Below are positions 1 to 12,079 of a stretch of DNA of 64,000 bases, piece by piece; within the stretch, counting starts at the first letter, position 1; each line of letters starts with the position of its first letter. The DNA comes from Viscum album (Eukaryota; Streptophyta; Magnoliopsida; Santalales; Viscaceae): NCBI GenBank assembly GCA_963277665.1, contig OY728136.1, positions 811,683,123 to 811,747,122 of the forward strand. The letters are read 5' to 3'. The notes beneath the pieces are model-generated. The model saw only the letters and a program-made list of their open reading frames with translations. It was not told where the DNA came from and made no database searches. A program made the translations under genes and the position numbers.

Positions 1-1176
1 GGAAGAGACTCCTGGACATAGTATAGGCTAGTTACTTTCACTCCAACCTATGTCAGTGGAGCAGAGCACTAGTCCCTATATGGTTCAAGTTAATATTCTA
101 GTATCCTCCACATTAGTGTCTTATTTATATGAAACTATCATTTCACACCCATTTATATCTAATTAAATCACAGTGTCTAGAACTTGATACCGAGCACTTC
201 TATGGCCTTATGAAGCATTATACCCTGTTAGGTATCCAATTAGAGGGTCTTTGAATTGCTTATATTTTCCCTTTAAGATTGGAAGATACCTATTCATATA
301 GAATCATTTTTTTAATTTGTATAAAGGATATCATATAATCAAGAGGATGGATTGTATAGTTCTATATTGAACCCACATTGATTCAATCATCATAAGGTTA
401 TATTTATATCACCATAGGGAATAAGGTGTGAATATAAGGAGGAATGGGATTTTATTTTGACTCTAGTGGGACAAGAGAATCTACAGATTGTAAATTCCAT
501 AGTACAGCTTACCAGCCTTCTCCTGGATGATCAGGGGCTATAATCCACTATTTTCCTTTGGTTAGTTGATCATTTTTTATTCTTATTCCCTAGGAACTTC
601 TCTTTTATACCTCTAGTGGGATAGGCAGAATTCACAAGTTAGGTAGTTTCAAGAGTCAAACTACTGACAATCCCTCTTCAATGGATGACACCTATGGATA
701 TTATGAATAAAAATAAATATTTGGAGGATCTGGTGTCTAAAACATTTATATTATGCAGTTATTATCCTTGGGATTAAATAACACTTTTTTCAAAGAAGGT
801 GTATTGTATCCTCAAGATTTGTGTGGATTATCATCATTTGAATGTGCTCACAATAATGAATCAATATATATTTCTAAGAATAAAAATCTTCATTGACCAT
901 CTATAGGGAGATAGAGTGTTTTAAATGATATAATTGTTGTTGGTCTATCATCAGGTGTGTGTAAGGTCATTATAAATTCATCACCCACCTATTAAGAGCA
1001 TGTGTGGTGTATATAAATAGTTGGTCATGTCATTATGTTTCAAGAACACACATATAGTTTTTATCGATCTTATGAATAGGCTTCAATACATATATAGATT
1101 TATTCATGGTATTCTCTGTTAAAAAAATCTTAATGTATTATAATTCTATATATGACCTTTAAACCATCTTGATATC

Positions 1177-1380
1177 ATGTTGAATATAATAAGAGAGAAT
1201 CACCTCTATGCTATTCTTAGTGAATTCCACAGTTTCATTGAAAAATTCCACTTCATGGGTAAATTTTTTTTAATGTCTGAAGTTTTAGTATATCCTGAGA
1301 AAGTGAGAGATGTATTTTACTTATTATATCCCAAGAACATCATTGACATATGGAGTCTCTTGGGTGTAGTTAGGTATTGA
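1177..1380 (+). pseudogene. RT/RNase H junction fragment of element E
   Basis: This is the longest open stretch of the decayed element E pol, 67 residues. It aligns by eye with the segment after the FIDD box in the other elements here. HLYAILSEFHSF corresponds to QLYAKLSKCEFW, FHFMGKF to VSFLGHV, and WSLLGVVRY to RSFLGLAGYY. It is not an independent gene: the ATG is internal and the open frame ends where the homology goes on in another frame (RRFIHDF-like, from 1381). The reading is confident because three separate conserved blocks occur in the right order and spacing. Confidence 0.8.
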
Positions 1381-2289
1381 ATACAATTTATCCACGATTT
1401 ACAATTCCTTAAAGTTCCACATATGGTCTTGACAAAAAATGGAGTGAAATTTGTACGGTGATAAGATTTTGAAGAATTATTTCAAGAGTTTATTGACCAT
1501 TTGAATTCAACATCAATACTGATTATTATAGAGCTGAGAGAAATACAGTATACTATGACACAGCATGAATAAATTTTCAATCGTTTCTGATGCATGATGT
1601 AAAATACTTGTATGCGGGTCTCAGCATTAAAGGCCTCATGAGCAGAATTACCCAACACATAACCTCGACCTATCTATTGTTGTTCATGCCATATGCAGTT
1701 GGAGGCACTATCAATTTGGAGATAATTTTCTGGTGTTCACTAATCCCAAAATCATAAATTACATATTTACATTGTTGAATCTGAATCTTATATAGTGTAA
1801 GTGGGATGATTACCAATAATCATCTGATTTCATGATTTTCTACATTCATAGCAATGGAAATGATGTAGCTGATTATCTTTGTTGAATGACCTACATACAT
1901 GAAGTTCAAGAGTCCAGTGTTGAATGGTATCTCAAGTAATTATTATTATATACGAACATTATGTTTCTGGAGGACCATGGTATGACTATCCTCAAATAGA
2001 TAAGAGTTTCCTCTACTCTTATAGAATGAATATGAATGAGGATGTTATCTAATTTTTAATTCCTTGTACTATTTGAAAGCATCTCAGATGATGATAGATA
2101 TTTATGTTGGACCATGGATGGGGATGATACTCTAATAATTCATGGACGTTTATAAGTCCTAGCAGACATTAGAGAGGATATTATGTGATAATTTCACGCG
2201 TCACCTTAAGAATTTCATCCTGGGGTCAGCATGATGTATTGTGATTTCTTCCACTAGTATTGGTTTCATGGGATGAAATTTAATGTTTC

Positions 2290-2880
2290 TATATTTATTA
2301 TTCAATGTTCCACATTTCATAAGGTGATTGTGGAACCTTAGAGACCAATAGGGATTTTATGGATATTTTCCAGTCTAGATTGTCGATGAGATTATGTTTA
2401 TATGGATTTTGTGAGTTGTCTGCCAAAATCACTTTGTTGAAATGATGCATTGTGGGATTTCATTGATTGTTTGATGATGTTTTCACATATCATACATATG
2501 TGAGAGAACTTCTTAGTATATTTTATAGGGAGGCTGCACATCAAATAGGTTGTATGACTTCATGGATCTCCTTGTTATATATATTTTTTTGATGAGATTT
2601 TCTATTTATGTCAAGGTTATATGAGGGGTTGCAAAAGTCATTGGGTACTTAGGTTCTACTGAGAATGGCCTATCACCCTTATATGAATGCAAAAAAAGTA
2701 TATGATTCATGTGCTAGAGGAATATTTTTTCATATGTCACAGACATTGGTTAATCATGGGAGAAACACATTCCCATTGTTGAGTTTACTTGTAATACCCA
2801 ATTTTAGGCATCCATCTAGATGTATCCTTAAGAATACCTATACATTAGGCATTTCCATTAAAACCTATTATGGATAGAAG
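2290..2880 (+). pseudogene. Integrase core fragment of element E
   Basis: This is the decayed integrase catalytic core of element E. An MDFV-like first-aspartate block lies near 2400. The VDRLTKSAHF-equivalent stretch is near 2460-2500, and a LHGSP-like segment is near 2560. The open stretch beginning at 2665 reads MAYHPYMNAKKVYD, where an active copy has [13 protein letters not shown], so the third catalytic residue region is lost. The following residues (FFHMSQTLVNHGRNTFPLLSL) match the [15 protein letters not shown] region only in spacing and in single residues. The copy could not work as an integrase. Confidence 0.65.
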
Positions 2881-3501
2881 TAGGGTAGAAACTATTCTTG
2901 GATAACATCTTATTCGGAATGCTACAGATCAAGTCCATTTGATCAGAAATCACATGATAACAACTCAATATAGACATCAGCCTTATTCTAACCAATGCTG
3001 AAAACCTCTATTGATCATGATTGGAGATTGATTTTTCATGTGATTCATGCCCATATTAGGCCTAAGAAGTATTTGTAGGAAGGGTAATCTCTGAAATAGG
3101 TTCATTGGACTCTTCATGGTTATGAAATGGATGGGACTAGTGGCTCAATAGAAAGAACTTTCTTGGAGAATTTGGTCTATGTATGATGTATTTCATGTAT
3201 CTCTAGTTATCTTTTATTATCCAAACTTGTCACATGTATATAAAAATGGTGTGGTTTATTCATAAATTAATTATTACTTCAAGTATTATCCCAAGATTTT
3301 TTGTGGATCCAAGCGTGAGGAAACTGTGAGGCAGTCTAGTTACATTGGTATGGGTGCTAAGGTTGCATAACCTTTTATAGGATGATATTAGGTAACGAGA
3401 TTCAGATATATGAGCTCAGTGTCCAGAATTTTTTTTTGAAAATACCTATTTACCCTTACAAGGGAAACTTAGGGATAAGTTTCTTTAAGTCTGGGAGGCC
3501 A

Positions 3502-4884
3502 TAATGAACCATATTTTCATGATGTTAAAACTCATTTTTTTACTAAAATTTCAGTAAATGTATATTCAGGTTTTACCTAATGGAGTCAATGAAATTGTGA
3601 GGGTGTTCAGAGCTTGTTCAAAGTTCATAACCCTAGGATTTTGGAAAACATACATTGTTTTATGGTATGTAAAATAAGTGCAGCCAAGCTGACATGGTCT
3701 CTAATAACTATACGGGGTGAAATAGAGGAGACCATGGAACCAAAAAGTTTTTCTACAACCGTTTGACCTAAGAATCATTCCTATGTGGGACATATGAAAT
3801 TTTTTATTTAGTATTTTCCATAGTTATCACACTATTAGGAAAACCTTGTTCCTTAACTATTATTGGAAATCCCTTAGACGGTAAGGGGTGAACATTTTGT
3901 GCATGGTTTGGACAAATTGTGAACCCCTTTGTTTTTGGTTGAAATTTCATTTTTAACCTCATTAATATTCTAAACCCTTTTCTTATTCTCCTATCCCATA
4001 TCTAGAGGATGAATATCCCATATCATCATATGTGATCCCTTCTCCTTTAACACAGATTCCTCAATTTATCTCATGTACAAAGTCCGAATCAAGATCCATC
4101 AACAGACTTGGATTTCTAGAGGTATTCTCTCAGGTTTTCTCCCATCCTATCACATTTTGTCTTCATTTATCTTAATAAATTTAGGTACAATCTCTTTCCA
4201 CTTATTTTTAGTGTATTGGATCATTTCCTTGATTTCACTTAATGTACATCAAATTTGGGGCCACTGTTGGATGAGGAGTTGTCAGCGTCCCTATGGTATA
4301 TAATCTTATCATTTCCCCTAAAAGTTATTGTGTTTTTATATATTTTATATTTCGTTGCACACCGACCATTTCCAGAAGATCCCATAAAATTGATTACATA
4401 ATTATATTTATTTTTATTCCCCTTTTTATACTCCCATAGATCTTTGATTAGTGAATTGATGATGCAAACCTTGATCAAAAACACACATTGGGTGTGACAA
4501 AATGGATTTACCTTTTGTAATTAAATGATAAAATTCATGGAATGCATTCTAAGGGTTCATTTTGGTTTATAAATATAATTTACCATATTATATAATTGTT
4601 GAATGATACATGGAAACCTCTAAAATGATTCTACCAACTTAAAAATGGAATTTCCCATGTAGGTAATTGGCCAACATAAAACAAAAACTTCAATGTTCCT
4701 CATAGAGAAATGTAAAATGAATTTCCATGTTTTGATAAATTAAATTGAATGAATTAAATTGAATTTATTATTCATAATGTGCTTCCGTCCTTAAATGAAT
4801 GAACTAGTTTAAATGAAATAAAATTTAAAGGTTATCATGGCAATACTGATATTTATATACATATCAAATTCTTAATTTTAATTT
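3502..4884 (+). repeat. Probable 3' LTR of element E, first segment
   Basis: The sequence changes character here, right after a purine-rich stretch (gtctgggagg, 3489-3498) that would be the polypurine tract following the pol tail. A candidate LTR start is near 3502 (taatgaacc). The segment is AT-rich with no coding signal. Near 3960-4150 there is a pyrimidine-rich leader-like zone laid out like the region downstream of the TATA box in LTR B. I could not see a matching 5' LTR, because it would lie left of the window. The LTR call is inference from position after pol and from layout. Confidence 0.45.
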
Positions 4885-7519
4885 TAATTTTAATAAATTT
4901 TATTTTCCTTGGTTTTATTATTATAAATTAATTGTGAATATTCAGAGACCAGGCACTGAGAGGGCGTGAGATTCCATGGACCGGTGTGCACAGAATAATA
5001 CGATGAAAAATGTTATGTTTTTTATAAAATTGGAAGGTTGTTCTTATTTAAATAGATAATAACATTTATATAGGTTCCTAGATCAAAAATAAAAGGGCAC
5101 CATTGCATTCATAGCATCGAATTTATCCCAGGTGGGGCCAGACATCCTATGAAAATAGAAGACTGTGTAAGTTAGAATTTTTATGTAACCATCATTAAAA
5201 TATTTTAATAAAAAATTATTGGGCACATCAATGTTTTTATTTTTAATGAAACCATTTTCATAAATTTAAGGTTATCACTATAACCATGGAATTCTTCTAG
5301 GCATGGATAAAAACCCTCTCAATGATAAATGTTGGCCGATTGTGGATCAACGACAACAGAAACCTCCGTTCTTTGTCAACGATTGGTCCAATGGTGAGGT
5401 AGGGTGTTTGATATCTTTGTTATTTCCTTTCCCCTCTAATATTAAAACGATTAACATAGACCAAGCTATGAACATGTTGATTTGTGGTTTGTTCGTTCTT
5501 GTGGGATGGAAAACTACTTGCATGTTTTTGTATAGATATTAGATCTCCATGTAGATTGGTTATTCATAATCCTTCTATCATGATTGGATCTAGGATGACA
5601 TGAACAACCCCAAGATTTGTACTTTGGGCATTCATGTGTTTTTAGTATTTTCCCAAAATCTCTCTGTGTTCCTCATTATTTGTGAAATACGCACAGTGGA
5701 TCATCGTACCTTCTACCCATGGAACAATGATCCAAGACCAGGGATTTGACACCGCAACAACCTCAAAATGTTGTGATGGTTAAGGTGAAGTACAAATCAC
5801 ATGTGGTAGAGGTATATAGGGGAAATAGTTGGTGGGGCACAACGAAGCCTAGATGAGTGGTTATGGATTGGTCTATAGGGGAGGGTGTGACATACAAAAG
5901 GTGGTTGGCCATGTGGTCGGCATCAGGGGCAGCAGCGGCCCTATGGGGTGTAGGGGGGGAGGTGTAGTGAAGAGTAGGATGGGACTACCAGAAGGGAGAC
6001 TAGTGGAAGAGGCATAAAATGGTTCTGAAGGGACCTCATGGGATCCCACTATAGTGCATGCCATGAGCAGTGATCAGGAGATGTGTTGGGAGGCCATGGT
6101 GGCAACATGAGATGCGGCTTGAAGCTACATCGGAGGAACCCGCGGTGTCGATGTCACATGGCATACAGAGGAGGCAAGGCTGACCATGTGAAACATAGGT
6201 GATCACCACATAGAATAGGAGACATGAGTGATCTAAGATATTAGGATAGAATTCAGTGACCAGGGGGAACATCCATGGTGGGCTACGTCAGATGGAGTGA
6301 TCCGGCCCGTAGCGCGGGATGGAACAACGTAGTCAGGATACTACAGTTTCTCTGTGGGATGTAGCCAATGTTATGGTGGGGGAGGTCTAGAATTTCTAGT
6401 GGGACAATACCACTAGTTGTTCCTTGTAGACCTAGATGGTTTGGGATGGACTAGACTGGGTCAGGCCAGGTCGGGTAAGCCGGACTGGGACGAATTGGAT
6501 TAGAGTTGAACCTTTTTACAAAATACAACATATCTTTCAAAATGTGTGTCTTTTTGACAAGAGGTTTGCATAATTGTGACACTTGCAATTAGATTTTCCT
6601 TTTGATATATTATAATTTAGTCTTTGAAATTTTTGGGGTATGACGTAGTGGATTTAAGAGTAGGTTCTCCCGATATAATCACGCTACGAGTGGAATCCTA
6701 TGACTGCATGTGACATGGTGAATACATGACTTGGGGGATACATGACCCATCAACACCTTTTACATCATAGACACTCTATGATCCATTGAAACTTTGTGAA
6801 CTATCAACACTCGGTGCTCCGTCGATGCTATGTGTAGCTTCGACACTCAGTGTGCCTTGGAAACTAGGAGATCAATGAAAAACAACTAAAAATGCATATC
6901 TTTGGTATTTAGACTTATATATGGGTGATCAAACTGTACATAATGTATTTTGTTGTGGAATACTAATTGTGTTTCCTTTTTTTATTCCATTATGGTTTTG
7001 GGGTGTCCTACTAAGTATTTTTTTTCCTCACCCCTACGTGAGCATTGCATGTACTTATCGTGTTTGGGGTAGGCGATCAATGCTTTGATGGTGTTCTTGG
7101 TGGAACACGACCAAATAGAGTTTAAAGTGATTATACAAAAGTATGGTGCTCCTACAACTTCAGGTGTCTATCATACTCCTACCATTCATGTAGGGTTTTC
7201 TATAGACGAGTTTTCAGAACTTTTTCATTCACTTTAGAGACTCCTTTTTGGGAGGGCATTTATTCTTTCCCTGTTTACCTTCCAATTTTCAGAATGTCAT
7301 AATATGTTTTTGGAATACTAGTGTATGAATTAATTTTCTACATAGTGTTTTTAAATTTCGGTATTTTGGGCATGGAGATGTGTGCGTGTGTACAGGTACT
7401 TATGAAAAATCCTCTCATTTTTGTGGTATACCTACTTGGTGCTAGTCTCCAACACATGACCTATCAGAGATGGGCTTGGGGTAGTCACGACATGGGACCC
7501 TCTAGGAAGGGTCTTGATA
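4885..7519 (+). repeat. Degenerate LTR (D) of the A/C family, possibly solo
   Basis: Two ends match known LTRs of this window. Near 4945-5000 the run gagaccaggc, then gattcca, ggacc and ggtgtgc follows the same order as the start of LTR C read on its own strand and of LTR A. Near 7437-7519 the tail (ggtgctagtc, then gggcttgggg, tagtcacgac, tgggaccc) matches the last 90 bases of LTR A and C. Between them is a GC-richer zone (5880-6490) with a gggtcaggcc-like stretch that parallels the GC block of LTR A. No primer site or gag follows 7519, so a solo LTR is the simplest reading. The exact left edge and any target duplication could not be fixed. Confidence 0.6.
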
Positions 7520-8387
7520 GTAATGGCTTGATTAAAATTGGTCTTGAATAATAAGAATAATGCAAGGTAGTTCCTCATGATTATTATTGTAAATATGATT
7601 ATTCCTTGGATATAGGGTGTGGAATGATGGTAAGGGTTCTGTTGGTCATGCTGATCCTTGATCCCTTACATCAGGTGTTGAGTATGAAGTCTCACCCCAT
7701 TGACTCTATATAGATGGTGGGAATTATGCTCCACATCCCATGTTTCCAATTTTGTCATGAAGAATCAACAATCATCCTTAGTTTTGAGCAGGACGTATCT
7801 CATGCTTAATGGGATGTGGAGAATATACCCCTTTTATTTTACTTATAATCTCACTTGGATTGGTTATAGAGGTCTAAATTATGCCCTGGTCTAGGCTGAC
7901 CCATGTATACCAAGTTTATAGACGTGTAGGTCTGCACATACTTGGTATATATAGGTGTCTAAAATATACAGATATACTATATATATACATACAATTATTA
8001 TTTATAAAAATATATATATTTACAAATTAGACACTCATTCAAGCCATGAGTCAAAAAAGGCAGAGCCTCCCAATTTCCCTTAGGATCCGGAGTATGTGTG
8101 TACTCTTTTATTCATCATTGTTAATTAAATATTTATACTTAAATAGTATTATTTATGAGAAGTTCATGTATTACTTCTAATCATAGTTGTTGGTAGCCTA
8201 CTGGGATTTTATCTCACACCCTACTCAGGATACCTTTGGTTATTGAGTATATTACACATCTTAAGGTATAGATATGGGTAAGTTTACTATGGTAGATATT
8301 TTCTATTCTTAACATGAATATCGCTCATAGGTATAGATGAATGAGAATATTGTCTAGATGAAATCAGAGAACCCTTTTGATATTTTT
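7520..8387. other. AT-rich segment between D and A, perhaps middle of LTR E
   Basis: No coding signal was found. A TA-rich microsatellite-like patch lies at about 7970-8020. The segment ends at the target site of element A. It may be the middle part of the LTR of element E, continuing at 32396, but I could not align it directly to any other LTR in the window, so that is an inference from nesting order. Confidence 0.3.
8383..8387 (+). repeat. Target site duplication of element A, left copy
   Basis: The five bases ttttt directly precede LTR A (TGTAAAGACC). The same five bases directly follow the right LTR at 32391-32395. The sequence is low complexity, so the match alone is weak, but it sits exactly at both LTR edges. 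Confidence 0.6.
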
Positions 8388-9429
8388 TGTAAAGACCCAT
8401 AAAATTCAAGGGAAAGTTTTTCTTAATTTTCTTTGGGATTTTACAAGAACACAGTTTCTGACGGTACCTGATTCCGAGGCTCGGTGTGCCCGGAATCAAT
8501 TTCCGAAGTTTAGCTCAGGTACGTTCAGTGAACGAACGCGCAAGTTTTCCTAACATTTGAAACGGTGGTCGGAATCGAAATCCGAGGGCACCAATGAAAC
8601 CTAAGAACCGGTAATTTCTTAGGAACATCTTTTCTGGAGTTGTGTTTGCTCGGGTGTGGTTTTTTTTAAAAAAAGGGTTAACTAATGAATAAAATAAAAG
8701 TTGTGCAATAATTTTTATTTTATGTTCTAAGTAGTCTAAACCTAATTATGGATGTTGAGGTGGGACCCACTATATCCTAACCCCTCTTGATAGGATATTA
8801 GTAATGTGGACCCTACACGAGCCCCACCTATTCAACTTCCTCAAACCCCCATTATTTTGTAACACACCCGTACCCCCCTTATTAAATGTCAAGTCAACGC
8901 TCACATTAATTGGACTGTTAAGACTCTTCAATTAATTCAATTAATTGAATGAATTCCTTTGAATTTCAAATGGAATGTTTGATTTTGTGTATTAATTAAA
9001 TAAAACAATGTCTTATTTCATTAGGGGTTGCTTCGTTGTGTGGAGAGGGAGATTTCCACGAAGAACTTCATCTTCCTCCTTAAAGAACGCGAAAAACGAA
9101 CTGACACTGACGAAGAACACTAATTCCTCGGAGATCAACGATGAGATGCCATGTAACACGACTACAATGATCCTCTTCACCGCGACGTCATGTTCCGCGA
9201 CATCGATGATGCTTACAAAGGCTCCTTCCGCGACGTCGTCTTCCACGACGTCTTATTTCCGTGACGAACCTCGTCTGATGACTTCATCGAGGTAGGGGTT
9301 AATTTTTGTTCGTGTTTTCTTTGCTGTTCATCGGCTTTTATATTGGGCCACCTGTTATTGTAATAACGGGAGGAGGTCGGACCACATGAACATGGATAAC
9401 CCTCCCCCCCTTTGATGTTGTACTTGTTG

Positions 9430-10060
9430 CGGCACAAGAAAACATAGCGCCATTCAACAACACCACGCGGAAGCAAGAGGAACGGCTGAAGATGTGTGGC
9501 GGCGTCGTGCCGCGCCGTTGAGGCCGATGGAAGCCGCGACACCATCGCACCGCATTAGAGAACCACAAAGAAGCCTTAGCCGGAGTGTGGTCGCGGCGGA
9601 GGGGTGCGGCACGATGGCGCCGTGCCGGTTGGACAAGGAAGTGGCCTATGGCCGCGGTGGTGCGGGGAGCGGCGACCGGAACCGCCGGCCGGCGGTGCAA
9701 GGACGGTGGGACCCATGGGGGGGTTCCCGTGGTGACACACCGACTGGCTTGGCCTGCCGGATTCCAAGAAAGCTGGGGGTTGTAACCCCCGGCTGGCAAA
9801 TGGCATGCCCCCCTCGTGGGGGGGCCGTTTCTCAAACAGGGGTGCAGTGTCCCCCCCCCTTTCTGCAACGGCTCGGCTAACGCCGAGCTGACCATTGCGG
9901 GCCACACCTGTGCCAGTCCAACCAGCCGCCCAGGTCAGACCGGACGCACCAGGCCGCGCCGCACACTAATGGGCCGGACCCGGACCTGGTTCGGGTCGAC
10001 CCGCTTCGGGCCGACCCCTGGGGGTCTGGGGCCGGGTCGGTCCGGGCCCAAAACCCCCTA
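9430..10060. other. GC-rich block inside LTR A
   Basis: This stretch is rich in G, C and CpG (gccgcggtgg, gcgccgtgcc, cggaccgcc-type words), unlike the AT-rich DNA around it. The other LTR of element A has the same block at about 30075-30690, so it belongs to the family and was not acquired later. It produces overlapping random open frames on both strands. Confidence 0.75.
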
Positions 10061-10530
10061 TTTCTGAATAGTTCCGTTCAAATGCTTGTATCTTAGGCTA
10101 CAGACCTCCGATCGATGCACCATCAATTGTGATGTAATCCTTGGATAGAGATGGTCATTATGGTATATTATACTCATGGTTTCAGAGATCTTTGGGTACG
10201 GCCGGGTTGGTTCGAGCACGAAACCAATCGGGGCCCCGGAGGAGAAATGCTTATAACATGATCTCCTGACGTCCGATTGACATGCCGTCGACTTTGTTGG
10301 ATTTATCTTAGTGAGATGGACCTTTTTTCTTACTCCACTCGAGGTTTGGATGTAGTTGGAGTGCGGTCGGGTTGGTTTTGACTTAAAAACCAACTGGGCC
10401 CCTAAAACGAAAAAGCCAATAACTCTCAGACCGGGCGTCCGATTGACACGAAGTTTGTCACATTGAGTTTATTTTTTTGAGACAGAACTTTTGTATACAT
10501 CAAATCCAAACTACGTGTCAGTTTGTGTAT
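10035..10530 (+). repeat. Triplicated module of about 165 bp in LTR A
   Basis: Three diverged direct copies lie end to end. Each carries a gggttggtt/ggtcggtcc, then ggcccc/gcccaaaa, then a tccgat(t/c)ga core. The tccgat core falls at 10107, 10272 and 10438, giving periods of 165 and 166 bases. The 3' LTR has the same three copies at about 30670-31150. Confidence 0.75.
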
Positions 10531-10609
10531 CGGCCCCCATAGCTCGTGGAGCGTACCCTCCCGGAATCGAGCATGTTGTGTGCGGGAACCCTAGAACTGG
10601 CTGCAACTG

Positions 10610-10935
10610 CGACGATGATGACAACTGCACTGAAATCCTATGTGGGTTCGGCATCAACGACGACTGAACTGAAATCCTCTGTGGGTTTGGCAATGATGAA
10701 GACTGCACTGAAATCCTATGTGGGTTCTATAGCGACAAAGACCGTACTAAAATCTTTTGTGGGTTCGACGGCGAGGACTACTGTTCTTGTATCTTACGTG
10801 GGTCCGGCTGTACTACTGTTCTTGTATCCTACGTGGGTTTGACAGTGTTTGACTCTGTTCATGTATCATACATGGTTCTGGAAGAGTAGCTGGTCTATAT
10901 CCTATGTAGGTCTGACAGCTTAGCTGGTTTAGTAT
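10610..10935 (+). repeat. 39-bp tandem repeat array in 5' LTR A
   Basis: About nine diverged units are built on the pattern actgcactga aatcctatgt gggttcggc. The first four units are exactly 39 bases apart, counted on the tgaaatcc/taaaatct core at 10631, 10670, 10709 and 10748. Later units shorten to about 34-38 bases and drift to gtatcctacg tgggtc. Because 39 is a multiple of three, the array keeps a reading frame open (98 codons, 10546-10842), a by-product of the repeat and not a gene. Confidence 0.85.
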
Positions 10936-11671
10936 CCTATATAGGTCCCAGCTTAGATTAACCAGTGGCTACATCTGATCATCTCTATCACCTTACGAAG
11001 AAGTATACCTGTGTGAGCTGAGTCTTGAATTTCAATCCTTATCTTCGATATAATTTATTTTCTTCCTATATAGATTGTGTTGTGCTTTCTTGTGTGGATT
11101 GGGTTGTTCTATACTGTATGGACGTGATCGAACTAGGGCTCAAATGTTGGAGACGAATTGAAATTGATGTCTTAGGTATATGTATGGGCATATACCTAAG
11201 TAGTGTTGGATGTTACTTCGTGATTGTATCTTTCCTTTGTGGATTATCCTGTTTGGATTCTAGGAGACATTCGGGGGTCTCGGTGTCCCTACTGAGTAGC
11301 GTGTACTCACCCCTGAACGGGTTATGCCCGCACTACGTTGTGTTGGATGCAGATGACGGACAACGCTGATCGTAGTTGAGGCTTGTGGAGCAAGTCGATA
11401 CCTGGCGGTGGACCACTGGGCGGGACGTACACGGAGCGGATGGCTGGACCTGAGGAGCTGAAGATGCTATCTCTACCTACCCTTCAGGTGGGAATCCTAG
11501 TGGATGGCTCGACGTTGCTGCTTTACTTTCAGTTTTTGTACTTTCTTTCGAGTTTTACTTTACTTTCAGTTTGGGTTTGTATTCTGGCCCACTTAAATTT
11601 CCGCACTACTATTTACCCAGTTTTACATAGAGTTTACTTATTATTTCTTACTCTGTAGTGTTTGTTTACTT

Positions 11672-11678
11672 TATAAAG
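11672..11678 (+). promoter_or_regulatory. TATA-like motif near end of LTR A
   Basis: TATAAAG stands about 120 bases before the LTR end and is kept in the other LTR at 32268-32274. It would give a very short transcribed LTR part, so its role as the real promoter is doubtful. Confidence 0.25.
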
Positions 11679-11797
11679 GCAATGAATTCCCCTTTTTGTT
11701 TGGATTTACGCCTTGGTTCTAGTCGCCAGCCCCTGGCCTATGGGAGGCGGGCTTGGGGTAGTCACGGCACGGGTCCCAAGGACGGGTCATGACAAAT

Positions 11798-11809
11798 TGG
11801 TATCAGTGG
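11798..11809 (+). other. Primer binding site of element A
   Basis: TGGTATCAGTGG stands three bases after the LTR end. It matches the known plant initiator tRNA-Met primer site (TGGTATCAGAGC), with two changes at its end. Confidence 0.85.
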
Positions 11810-12079
11810 AGTTCGGTTCTACCGCAGAACCCTGGAATCTGATCTTTCTACTATGTGAAGCAATAGTGTTAAGGGTATTGAGTCTGGTTATCTTTCTAGG
11901 GAGTCCAGTGTTGGTGCGGCGACCGGCGTATCCATACACCAGGTCCCTGACTTATGATTTCCGACTCAGTACACGAAAACATTTATTGGATGTGTGTTTC
12001 AAATGTTTTCTTTGTGATTACTATGTGTCAGCTCACCAGGTATACTATATTGACCGTGGCGCACCTGTTTCTTTTCAGG

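Larger units (their letters stand above)
1..3501 (+). pseudogene. Degenerate Ty3/gypsy pol (element E), 5' part outside window
   Basis: This is the remnant of an RT - RNase H - integrase polyprotein, readable only as short matches in shifting frames. Near 758 there is SVIPWD-like sequence where family members have SxSPWG. Near 820-860 there is LKICVDYHHLN, matching RLCVDYRxLN. Near 920-970 there is a YHQ motif, and at 1840-1890 YIHSNGNDVADYLC, matching YHPGKxNxVADALSR at the end of RNase H. At about 2390-2410 an MDFV-like segment marks the integrase core, and at 2665 AYHPYMN matches the TAYHPQTDGQ block. FHVSL and LSHVY pieces of the C-terminal tail follow near 3190-3240. Gag and protease would lie left of the window. 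Stops and frameshifts occur throughout, so this is an old dead copy. The domain order is seen; assigning it to the same element as the LTR at 3502 is inference. Confidence 0.8.
8388..11794 (+). repeat. 5' LTR of element A (3407 bp)
   Basis: The LTR starts TGTAAAGACC and ends catgaca, just before a tRNA-Met primer site. It is collinear with 29031-32390 over its whole length. It is a mosaic: an AT-rich first 600 bases, a GC-rich block at about 9430-10060, a triplicated module of about 165 bp (10035-10530), an array of about 39 bp units (10610-10935), then an AT-rich tail. Several open frames inside it, up to 189 codons, overlap each other on both strands in the GC-rich part and match no family I know, so I do not call them genes. 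Confidence 0.92.

Noticed and set aside
5873..6272. Overlapping minus-strand frames of 63 and 78 codons.
   Set aside because: They lie in the GC-richer middle of degenerate LTR D and overlap each other, with no motif.
7970..8020. TA-rich palindromic patch that might be a hairpin terminator or MITE end.
   Set aside because: It is simple TA-rich sequence with no paired inverted ends or target duplication.
9338..9907. Minus-strand open frame of 189 codons, and overlapping plus-strand frames of 128 and 66 codons.
   Set aside because: They lie in the GC-rich block of LTR A, overlap on both strands, are rich in P, R, A and G as chance frames in GC-rich DNA are, and match no family.
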